The position numbers were made by a program, and so were the translations under genes. From Candidatus Wolfebacteria bacterium RIFOXYD12_FULL_48_21 (GTDB lineage: Bacteria; Patescibacteriota; Minisyncoccia; UBA6257; UBA9933): a DNA stretch of 32,965 nucleotides. Positions 8,313-15,694 of this stretch are shown here, one piece after another. The DNA is taken from contig MGIW01000003.1 in NCBI GenBank assembly GCA_001793945.1, positions 193,630 to 226,594 on the forward strand, given 5' to 3'. The stretch's first letter is position 1, and every line of letters starts with the position of its first letter. The notes below the pieces were generated by a model. The model ran no database searches. It saw only the letters and a program-made list of their open reading frames with translations, and had not been told where the DNA came from.

Positions 8313-8808
8313 ACGCAATGTTAAATGTCACCGTGCGTGGATCTTCGCCTTTGAGCAGTCTGTCCACCATTTCGATTTCGGCAAGGATGCCGTCGATGAG
8401 GTCGTAAGATCTTGCTTCTTCGTGGGTGACCCACGCATATTCCACTGCGTCTGCATCGAGCTCCACCTCGCCTGAAGCATACGGGCAATAATAACTCAAT
8501 ACGATAACGGGCATGCCGTCGGGCCGAATGAATGCCATATCAAGCAAATAATCCACCTTACCTACTTCAAGGCCCACTTCTTCGCGAATTTCGCGGCGGA
8601 GGGAGCTTTCTACGGCAAAATACCAATGATCCGCAGTCGTCTTTGGCGTGGTCGTGTAATCGTTTGTTTCCAAGCCGCCACCCGGAACGGTCCACTTGTC
8701 TGGGAATGCCTTTTTATGCGGACTTCGTTTGGTTATAAGAAAGCGGCCATCTTTATGAATAATGGCAGTCGATGCGATGCGGTGATCCTCCCTGTTTTGT
8801 GATTCCAT
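8311..8808 (-). CDS. NUDIX hydrolase
   Basis: WTVPGGGLE...REIREEVGLEVG Nudix box with an insertion between the Gly-rich start and the REIREE helix. Confidence 0.88.
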   Translation of the reverse strand: MESQNREDHRIASTAIIHKDGRFLITKRSPHKKAFPDKWTVPGGGLETNDYTTTPKTTADHWYFAVESSLRREIREEVGLEVGKVDYLLDMAFIRPDGMPVIVLSYYCPYASGEVELDADAVEYAWVTHEEARSYDLIDGILAEIEMVDRLLKGEDPRTVTFNIA

Positions 8809-8851
8809 GCAAGTAGTATATAGGAAAAGCAAAAGACCCCTCAAGTACCCG

Positions 8852-9128
8852 GGTCATTCCGGCGGATGCCGGAATCCATCTTTTCGTACTTTTTTAATAA
8901 AGTACGGCAAAAATCGCGAGCGAGTAAAAATGGCGGAATGGGCTCTGAAATCTCTTACGAAACTGCTTGGTCGGAGCCGTAGAATGCATAGCGGCTCCGA
9001 CACTCGGGCACGTTGCACGCTCTACTGGGCTAGCAACGCCAAGTCGTCGCCTCCTGCGCGCCGCTCAGACACCGCAGTTTCTGAGGAGATTTCCATCGCC
9101 CATTTGATCCGCCATTTTCACAGGCTCG
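8852..9128. repeat. Multi-stem hairpin element, family A, copy 1
   Basis: ATTCCGGC-GGAT-GCCGGAAT; CGTACTTT-TTTAAT-AAAGTACG; long imperfect stem 8915-9128 (GCGAGCGAGTAAAAATGGCGG.../...CCGCCATTTTCACAGGCTCGC). 88-nt 5' part matches 13838-13925. Confidence 0.85.
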
Positions 9129-9138
9129 CAGCCTAAGA

Positions 9139-9173
9139 TACAAGAAGACGAGCTGTTAGCTCGTCTTCTTGTA
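9139..9173. terminator. Strong hairpin, likely terminator
   Basis: ACAAGAAGACGAGC-TGTTA-GCTCGTCTTCTTGT. Confidence 0.7.
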
Positions 9174-9183
9174 AAATATAGGG

Positions 9184-9257
9184 CGCACTCGGCCGGGCTC
9201 GAACCGGTAACCTCCCGCGTGACAGGCGGGTGCTCTAACCAATTGAGCTACGAGTGC
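9184..9257 (-). tRNA. tRNA-Asp(GTC)
   Basis: Reverse strand GCACTCG TA GCTC..GAGC A CCCGC-CTGTCAC-GCGGG ... CGAGTGC G. Confidence 0.92.
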
Positions 9258-9707
9258 AAAATAACTGACAACCTACAACCTATAACCGATAACAAGCATG
9301 CGGGCGGCTAAGAATGCAGAATGCAATGTGAAACTATTGTATAGAGAGAACGGCGTTTAGTCAATCGGGATGCTAACTAATAACCAATAACGGGGGAAGG
9401 GTATAAAGTATATGGTATAGGGTATACGGTATGGGAGGGGGGAGGGGAAGGAAAAAAGAGATGAGAGGTGCGAGATTGGAGATAAGAGATAAGAGGAAAG
9501 AGTGTCATCCTGATCCGCCAGCCGGCGGATCAGGATCTCGTGTTCTTCCGGAAAGATTCCGTCTCATGGGCCGGAATGACAAGGCGGGGAATAACAGATA
9601 ACTAATAACGGGATGCGGAGAGAGAGGTGCTCGTCAGCTGGCGGATTTGGGTTTCTGAAAATAATTCCATTTGGCGCATGGTTTGGTTGATAAAATTTAC
9701 TGTGGAG

Positions 9708-9736
9708 TTGACATACCCCATAGGGGTATATAAGAT
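9708..9736 (+). promoter_or_regulatory. Sigma70-type promoter with palindromic CsoR-like operator in the spacer
   Basis: TTGACA (9708-9713), 17-nt spacer, TAAGAT (9731-9736); ATACCCC-ATA-GGGGTAT at 9713-9729. Confidence 0.8.
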
Positions 9737-9742
9737 ACTCGT

Positions 9743-9982
9743 ATGAGCGACCCAAAAAAGGTATTGCAAAAAGACATCGCCAATCGTTTGGCCCGCATTG
9801 AGGGTCAGTTGCGCGGCATTCGCGGCATGGTAGTAGAAGAGCGTGATTGCATTGATGTTATTGCGCAGATCAGTGCCGTTCGACAATCGCTGGCTTCACT
9901 GGGTACGGAGGTGCTGAAAAATGACATACGGTGCAAGCAGTTGGATGACGGGTATATTAAGGCATTGTTTAATGTAAATTAA
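9743..9982 (+). CDS. CsoR/DUF156-family metal- or sulfur-sensing repressor
   Basis: RLARIEGQLRGIRGMVVEERDCIDVIAQISAVRQSLASLGTEVL; Cys36 conserved. Confidence 0.85.
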   Translation: MSDPKKVLQKDIANRLARIEGQLRGIRGMVVEERDCIDVIAQISAVRQSLASLGTEVLKNDIRCKQLDDGYIKALFNVN

Positions 9983-9989
9983 CTCATGT

Positions 9990-10069
9990 GTCATTCCGAG
10001 CGAAGCAGTACTCTGCGTAGTCGAGGAATCTGCAGCATAAAGCAGATCCCTCGACAGGCTCGGGATGAC
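9990..10069. repeat. Dispersed GTCATYCC hairpin repeat (pair with 1828-1905)
   Basis: GTCATTCCGAG...TCGAGGAATCTGC...GCAGATCCCTCGACAGGCTCGGGATGAC. Confidence 0.8.
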
Positions 10070-10119
10070 AATGCAAATATTGGATTCCGGCTTGGGGGCC
10101 GGAATGGCAGAAACAAGTT

Positions 10120-10455
10120 ATGAAAAAACCAATTGAAGTAACATTTGAAAATTTTAAGGAAGCGGTATTGGAATCGGACAAACCGGTGCTGGTGGATTTT
10201 TGGGCGCCGTGGTGCGGGCCGTGCGTTATGATGGGGCCGGTGCTCGATGCGATCGCAAAAGAAATGGGCGATCAATTGGTAGTGGCGAAGTTAAATGTCG
10301 ACGAGCCGACCAGTCATGAAATAGCAGCCGAGTATCACATTCAGAGCATTCCGAATATGCAGTTGTTCAAGAATGGGCAGGTGATCAAGCAGTTTGTCGG
10401 CTATCGTCCGCAGGATATATTGGAGGAAGAGCTGAGGGAAGCGCTGGAGCGGTAA
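10120..10455 (+). CDS. trxA: Thioredoxin
   Basis: VDFWAPWCGPCVMMGPVLDAIAKE; cis-Pro region SIPNMQLFKNG. Confidence 0.95.
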   Translation: MKKPIEVTFENFKEAVLESDKPVLVDFWAPWCGPCVMMGPVLDAIAKEMGDQLVVAKLNVDEPTSHEIAAEYHIQSIPNMQLFKNGQVIKQFVGYRPQDILEEELREALER

Positions 10456-10502
10456 TGTGTTCACAGCCGACAGTTCACGGTTCACAGAGGATGCGGATAT
10501 AT

Positions 10503-10607
10503 GTCATTCCGGCCCATTCGTCCGCCAGTTGGCGGATCAGGGTAAAACTCCGGCGAGAATCCAGTACAAACAGGAGTGGATTCCCGCTTTCGCGGGGATG
10601 ACAATGG
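10503..10607. repeat. GTCATTCC...GGGGATGAC repeat, copy 1
   Basis: Terminal inverted GTCATTCC/GGGGATGAC, internal ACTCCGGCGAGAATCCA and GTGGATTCCCGCTTTCGCGGGGATGACAA shared with 11721-11815. Confidence 0.8.
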
Positions 10608-10653
10608 CTTGGGGTTTGTTTTTTATCCTGATATAATCAGGTACAATCAATCT

Positions 10654-11592
10654 ATGGAAACGAAGAAACAGGAATCACAGATATTTGATACGGCGATCAT
10701 TGGTGCCGGGCCAGCTGGACTTTCCGCGGCGGTGTATCTTTCCCGCTATGCGTTGAGCTCTATTGTTATTGGCGATCTGTTTGGCGGAACAGCTACCAAA
10801 TCGCACGAGATAGGCAATTGGCTCGGCGATGAAAAGATCACCGGATTTGATTTTGCAAAAAAAGCGACCGAGCATGCAAAAAGTTACGGCGTGCCGTTTG
10901 CGGTCGCGCGCGTACGGGGAATAGAACGCGAAGACATTTTGTTTGCGCTTGAACTGGACAATGGAGAAACGGTGCATGCGCGCACCGTACTGCTTGCGAC
11001 TGGCATTGAACACCGTCACTTGAATATTCCCGGAGAAAAGGAGTTTTCCGGCAAGGGTGTTTCTTTTTGCGCTACATGCGACGGGTTTTTCTTTACCAAT
11101 AAAACCGTTGCGGTTGTTGGCGGCAGCGACAGTGCGGCTATTTCCGCGTTGTATCTTGCCGATATCGCCGAAAAAGTTTACATCATATACCGCGGTGGCG
11201 TATTGCGCGCGGAGCCATTTTGGAAAAAACGAATAGAAGAAAATAAAAAAATAGAGGTCGTGTACGATACGAACATCACTGAAATACAGGGAGCGGAAAC
11301 GGTTACTGCTATTGCGCTGGATCGCCCCCACAACGGAACGCAATCCATTTCGGTGGATGGTGTGTTTGTCGAGATTGGCGCCGATCCAAAGATCGACTTT
11401 GCTGAAGCATTGGAGTTGCGCGTTGATAACGAAGGGTATGTCGAGGTAAATAAAAGTTGTATGACCTCGGCTGACGGCGTGTGGGCCGCGGGTGACATCA
11501 CTACGGGCTCCGATAAGTTCAAGCAAATAGTAACGGCCGCTTCCGAAGGAGCTATTGCGGCGAATAGCATTCAGCTTTGGCTTAAAAAATAG
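10654..11592 (+). CDS. trxB: Thioredoxin reductase-like FAD/NAD(P) oxidoreductase
   Basis: IIGAGPAGLSAAVYLSR; CATCDG redox motif; AAGDITTGSDKFKQIVTAASEGAIAA. Confidence 0.9.
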   Translation: METKKQESQIFDTAIIGAGPAGLSAAVYLSRYALSSIVIGDLFGGTATKSHEIGNWLGDEKITGFDFAKKATEHAKSYGVPFAVARVRGIEREDILFALELDNGETVHARTVLLATGIEHRHLNIPGEKEFSGKGVSFCATCDGFFFTNKTVAVVGGSDSAAISALYLADIAEKVYIIYRGGVLRAEPFWKKRIEENKKIEVVYDTNITEIQGAETVTAIALDRPHNGTQSISVDGVFVEIGADPKIDFAEALELRVDNEGYVEVNKSCMTSADGVWAAGDITTGSDKFKQIVTAASEGAIAANSIQLWLKK

Positions 11593-11642
11593 AGATGAGA
11601 GAGTCGAGATAAGAGACACGAGAAATGGGGAAAAACAATGGC

Positions 11643-11704
11643 GCATGCCTCTGCGGCATCAGGAGGAGGGCTCTTTTTACCCTCCATCAGCCACAGAGGC
11701 ATGC
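11643..11704. repeat. Hairpin element, family B, copy 1
   Basis: GCATGCCTCTG ... CAGAGGCATGC around core GGCATCAGGAGGAGGGCTCTTTTTACCCTCCATCAGCC; core 35/38 identical to 22683-22720. Confidence 0.9.
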
Positions 11705-11720
11705 ACCTTTTTGTTGTGCT

Positions 11721-11815
11721 GTCATTCCCAACGCGGGTCCCGCATCAAGTACGGGATAAACTCCGGCGGGAATCTATAAAAATGGAAGTGGATCCCCGCT
11801 TCCGCGGGGATGACA
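11721..11815. repeat. GTCATTCC...GGGGATGAC repeat, copy 2
   Basis: See 10503-10607. Confidence 0.8.
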
Positions 11816-11898
11816 AGACGCTATATAATAGAGTATTGCTATTGCAATTACCCCCGTTCCTTTATTAATATACTTCCTCGGTTTATAATGGAATAATT

Positions 11899-13731
11899 AT
11901 GATGAAATTTTTGACGAAGAACATACTGTGGGCGATTGGAATCTTTTTTGTGATTGCGGTTTTGTTTTCCCTTGCGTATAAGGAAACTAAAGAGCCGATT
12001 CAAATGACGCTCGATCAGGTTGCTATTAAACTAAACGCGAATGAAGTTTCCAAAATAACCGTAAATGGCGATGCGCTTGCGCTCGAACTGAAGAATGGCG
12101 ATCTTGGCGTTTCAAAAAAGGAGGCCGAGGCTGGGTTGACGGAAACGCTTAGTAACTATGGCGTCGCCCCCGAAGCGCTCCAGCAGGTCAGCTTTTCCAT
12201 AAAGGAGGAATCCGGATTTAAGTTTTGGATGTCCATGCTGCTTCCGATCTTGTTGCCCATACTCATTATCGGTGCGATATTCTTCTTTATGTTCCGGCAG
12301 GCAAAGGGTGGAGCGAATCAGGCATTTATGTTTGGTAAGGCGAAGCTGAAAATGTTTATACCGTTCAAAGGAACGGTTTCGTTCGATGATGTTGCCGGGT
12401 TGAAAGAGGCAAAGCAGGAATTGATGGAAGTCGTTGATTTTTTGAAAAATCCGAAAAAGTATCTTGCAATGGGAGCAAAGATCCCGCGCGGGGTTTTGTT
12501 GCTCGGAGCGCCGGGTTGCGGTAAGACATTGTTGGCGCGGGCGGTTGCCGGGCAGGCTGGTGTGCCATTCTTTCACATATCCGCTTCTGAATTTGTGGAA
12601 ATGTTCGTGGGTGTCGGCGCTTCCCGTACGCGCGATGCGTTCGAGACCGCCAAAAAGGCGGCGCCATCCATTTTGTTTATCGATGAAATAGATGCCATTG
12701 GTCGCGAACGAGGCGCGGGTGTCGGCGGTGGGCACGATGAGCGCGAGCAGACATTGAACCAAATCCTCGTGGAAATGGACGGGTTCGACAAAGATACAAA
12801 TGTGATCGTATTGGCCGCCACCAACCGGCCTGATGTGCTTGACGCCGCGTTGTTGCGTGCGGGGCGGTTCGATCGACGCGTGATGGTGGACCTGCCCAAC
12901 ATGGAGGATCGTGAAGCGATCTTGAAGATCCATGGACGCGGCAAACCGTTAGCAAAGGATGTCGACCTCAAGCAGATCGCAGTGCGCACCCCCGGTTTTT
13001 CCGGAGCCGATCTTGAAAACATCATGAACGAGGGAGCTATTCTTGCGGCACGCAAGAGTGAAAAGCAGATTCCTCAACTCGACCTGTATGAAGCGATCGA
13101 AAAGGTATTGCTTGGACCGGAGCGCAAGAGCAAGGTTTTTTCGCAACGGGAAAGAGAGATTACGGCATATCATGAAGCAGGACATGCGCTTGTAGGCTCT
13201 TCGTTGAAGGACGCCGACCCGGTACATAAGATATCGGTCATCGCGCGCGGACATGCGGGCGGTTATACATTGAAGTTGCCGCTTGAGGAAATGTTCCTTA
13301 AAACGCGCAAACAGTTCTTGGCGGAGATCGCCACATTGTTCGGCGGGTATGCGGCTGAACAATTGAAATTCGGCGATAATTCGACCGGCGCATCGAACGA
13401 CCTTCAGCGTGCATCGGAAATGGCGCGACGGTTGGTGACCAAATATGGCATGAGCGACAAGCTTGGTCCGCAGACCTTTGGAAAGACGCAGGAGCTTGTG
13501 TTTCTCGGAAAGGAAATAGGACACGAAAAGAATTATTCCGAAAAGACCGCGGCGGAGATCGATGCCGAAGTAAAGCAATTTGTCGACCGTTCATATCAGG
13601 TCGCGAAAAAGATCATCAGCTCCCGCAAGGACGCGCTTGAAAAGATCGCAAAACGGCTTATTGAAAAGGAGACCATCGAAAAAGAAGAGTTCGACGCGAT
13701 GCTGAAGGATTTGAAGGTGAAGAAGGTGTGA
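11899..13731 (+). CDS. ftsH: ATP-dependent zinc metalloprotease FtsH
   Basis: [59 protein letters not shown]; two N-terminal TM segments. Confidence 0.97.
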   Translation: MMKFLTKNILWAIGIFFVIAVLFSLAYKETKEPIQMTLDQVAIKLNANEVSKITVNGDALALELKNGDLGVSKKEAEAGLTETLSNYGVAPEALQQVSFSIKEESGFKFWMSMLLPILLPILIIGAIFFFMFRQAKGGANQAFMFGKAKLKMFIPFKGTVSFDDVAGLKEAKQELMEVVDFLKNPKKYLAMGAKIPRGVLLLGAPGCGKTLLARAVAGQAGVPFFHISASEFVEMFVGVGASRTRDAFETAKKAAPSILFIDEIDAIGRERGAGVGGGHDEREQTLNQILVEMDGFDKDTNVIVLAATNRPDVLDAALLRAGRFDRRVMVDLPNMEDREAILKIHGRGKPLAKDVDLKQIAVRTPGFSGADLENIMNEGAILAARKSEKQIPQLDLYEAIEKVLLGPERKSKVFSQREREITAYHEAGHALVGSSLKDADPVHKISVIARGHAGGYTLKLPLEEMFLKTRKQFLAEIATLFGGYAAEQLKFGDNSTGASNDLQRASEMARRLVTKYGMSDKLGPQTFGKTQELVFLGKEIGHEKNYSEKTAAEIDAEVKQFVDRSYQVAKKIISSRKDALEKIAKRLIEKETIEKEEFDAMLKDLKVKKV

Positions 13732-13808
13732 GCGCGGAGCGCGAGATGTGAGACGAGAGGTATGAGGTAAGAGATATGAGGTGTGAGGTGTGAGATATGA
13801 GGTCAGCA

Positions 13809-13838
13809 ACACAAAAGCGGCGAAAGCCGCTTTTGTGT
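13809..13838 (+). terminator. Intrinsic terminator downstream of ftsH
   Basis: ACACAAAAGCGGC-GAAA-GCCGCTTTTGTGT. Confidence 0.85.
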
Positions 13839-14036
13839 CATTCCCGCGGAGGCGGGAATCTATCTTTTCGTACTTTTTTAATAAAGTACGGCAAAAATCG
13901 CGAGCGAATAAAAATAGCGGAATGGTCTTAGAAATTGTTTACGAACTCGAGAACTCGTCGTTGCTACGACTCAAACAGCTCGATTTTTGAGACAATTTCT
14001 TCTCGACCATTTGATCCGCTATTTTCACAGGCTCGC
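13838..14036. repeat. Multi-stem hairpin element, family A, copy 2
   Basis: ATTCCCGC-GGAG-GCGGGAAT; CGTACTTT-TTTAAT-AAAGTACG; long stem 13900-14036 (GCGAGCGAATAAAAATAGCGG/CCGCTATTTTCACAGGCTCGC). Confidence 0.85.
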
Positions 14037-14079
14037 AGATATAACGCGATTAAATACGGGGGCAGTAAATATGGGGTAC

Positions 14080-14108
14080 TTGAAGATTATTTCTCTGTGC
14101 AGTATAAA
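14080..14108 (+). promoter_or_regulatory. Promoter of the tRNA-Ile(TAT) gene
   Basis: TTGAAG-N17-TATAAA. Confidence 0.6.
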
Positions 14109-14116
14109 TAGGATAC

Positions 14117-14189
14117 GCGCCTATAGCTCAGTTGGTAGAGCGTCTCGCTTATACCGAGATGGTCCTTGGTTCGAGTCCAAGTGGGCGCA
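14117..14189 (+). tRNA. tRNA-Ile(TAT)
   Basis: GCGCCTA/TGGGCGC; TCTCG-CTTATAC-CGAGA (anticodon TAT); CTTGG-TTCGAGT-CCAAG; A73. Confidence 0.88.
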
Positions 14190-14332
14190 CAATATTAAGC
14201 GGGATTGAATTTTTTTCTCAGTGCGTTATTTCACAGATAGTGCGGTCTGCTTAGCCTACGGCGGATATCGTCTTCGTAGTAATCATTGGGGTAGTATGTA
14301 TCTGAAAAATTCAAAAATTTTTATAAAAACAA

Positions 14333-14357
14333 ACATCGCCGATATTATCGGCGATGT
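14333..14357 (-). terminator. Terminator overlapping the antitoxin stop codon
   Basis: ACATCGCCGAT-ATT-ATCGGCGATGT followed on the minus strand by a T-rich run. Confidence 0.75.
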
Positions 14358-14662
14358 TGTGCGGATTCCACGAGACCTACTTCTTTATTGAAGACGCGTG
14401 CTATTTTAGAAAGTGTCGTAATAGAAACGCTGTGTGTTCCCGACTCAATGCGTGCAATGACCGATTGAGGCATGTCCGCTTTTTCGGCAACCTGTTTTTG
14501 GGTTAATTTTTTTTGTTGTCGCAATGCCTTAATTTCATGCGCAAGATTAAGGCGGCTGATTTCTTCTGAAAACGATGTCTTAAAGTGCTCTTTTTTTGAT
14601 TTTTTTTCAATGAGCTTGGAAAGCGATACGAAATCACCCATTTCCTGCTTTTTGATGTTCAT
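14345..14662 (-). CDS. HigA-like XRE-family antitoxin
   Basis: HEIKALRQQKKLTQKQVAEKADMPQSVIARIESGTHSVSITTLSKIARVFNKEVGL helix-turn-helix; follows the toxin gene. Confidence 0.85.
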   Translation of the reverse strand: MNIKKQEMGDFVSLSKLIEKKSKKEHFKTSFSEEISRLNLAHEIKALRQQKKLTQKQVAEKADMPQSVIARIESGTHSVSITTLSKIARVFNKEVGLVESAQHRR

Positions 14663-14711
14663 TTTGGATTATTTTTTATGTGATGGAAAGCACTTAGTAT
14701 ATTATGGGCTA

Positions 14712-15011
14712 TTATTGCTCGCGTAGTTCTTTGTAGATTTTTTCAGCCTGTCGAATAACAGAGATAGGGGTCTTTTGAGACTTTTTTCTAAACGCATCTA
14801 CGACATATATTGTGTCATGAATGACAAAGAATATTATTCTATATTGTGCAATAATAATCTCCTTGATCTTTTTCCGTAATGTTTTTATCAATAATACCTC
14901 CGGCTTGTCTAATTCAAGAAATTTCAGGTGAGCCAGTAATTTGCCTGAGTCTACATCAGGCATTTTTTCGATGAAGTCTGAAACTTTTCTGAGTATGATT
15001 AATTTTTTCAA
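14712..15011 (-). CDS. HigB/RelE-like toxin (phage Gp49-like)
   Basis: LKFLELDKPEVLLIKTLRKKIKEIIIAQYRIIFFVIHDTIYVVDAFRKKSQKTPISVIRQAEKIYKEL. Confidence 0.85.
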   Translation of the reverse strand: MKKLIILRKVSDFIEKMPDVDSGKLLAHLKFLELDKPEVLLIKTLRKKIKEIIIAQYRIIFFVIHDTIYVVDAFRKKSQKTPISVIRQAEKIYKELREQ

Positions 15012-15065
15012 AAATGTTAAAGTACATTTAGTTTGAATTGTGACCTTTATGGATTATTTAAATGT

Positions 15066-15093
15066 AGTATAGCAAAATTGCTATATATGTCAA
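15066..15093 (-). promoter_or_regulatory. Toxin-antitoxin promoter with palindromic operator
   Basis: Minus strand TTGACA-N16-TATACT; spacer and -10 contain TATAGCAA-TT-TTGCTATA (15068-15085). Confidence 0.75.
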
Positions 15094-15226
15094 TAGGGGT
15101 GTGAGTTACTATTTCAGGCGTATGGTATACTAACCGCATAGGATCCTTTTCCTGTGGATTGTGGGCGGGGGCATACAGCACATGCTGTGAATTTGAAAAC
15201 AGAGTGCAAGAATAAATATCAAAAAT

Positions 15227-15562
15227 ATGGAAAGTAAACTTCACTTAAAAGAAAATCCGGAACTTAAGGATTTTCAAAATTATATAACCGAGATGCTGGA
15301 GGAGCGTGGGCTTGCGGGGCAGTCGATCGAGAGGATATTTATGCTGTTCACGGAGGAATGCGGGGAGCTGGCAAAGGCGGCGCGAAAAAGTGGCGGCATG
15401 CATGTGGACGGAAACTCGGAGCATTTTGAAGTGGCGCATGAGCTGGCCGATGTGTTTAACTATTTGTTGGACATCGCCAATTATTTCAATGTCGATTTGG
15501 AGCAGGCGTTCAGGGAAAAGGAGGAGATGAATAAAAAGCGGACATGGCAGCGACCGGAATAG
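15227..15562 (+). CDS. MazG-like nucleotide pyrophosphohydrolase
   Basis: FTEECGELAKAARKSGG...HELADVFNYLLDIANYFNVDLEQAFREKEEMNKKR. Confidence 0.85.
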   Translation: MESKLHLKENPELKDFQNYITEMLEERGLAGQSIERIFMLFTEECGELAKAARKSGGMHVDGNSEHFEVAHELADVFNYLLDIANYFNVDLEQAFREKEEMNKKRTWQRPE

Positions 15563-15694
15563 ATGCATTGTCATTCCGGGCTTGATCCGGAATCTCGTGT
15601 AAAGACTGCGAGATCCTGAAACAAGTTCAGGATGACATTTTTGTGTATTATCCCCCCGCATTCGCAGGAATGACAAAGTGGTGATATTTAAAAA

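Noticed and set aside
8807-9136. 109-aa ORF over the family A element
   Set aside because: It coincides with the hairpin repeat; the second copy does not preserve the frame.
10675-11646. 323-aa minus-strand ORF opposite the trxB-like gene
   Set aside because: Antisense shadow; no recognisable domain.
11555-11779. ORFs 11555-11779 and 22631-22813 sharing peptide RHQEEGSFYPPSA
   Set aside because: The shared peptide is translation of the family B hairpin core; flanking residues are unrelated and the reading frame starts inside upstream genes.
12112-12933. 273-aa minus-strand ORF opposite ftsH
   Set aside because: Antisense shadow of ftsH; composition is Arg/His-rich as expected for a reverse-frame artefact.
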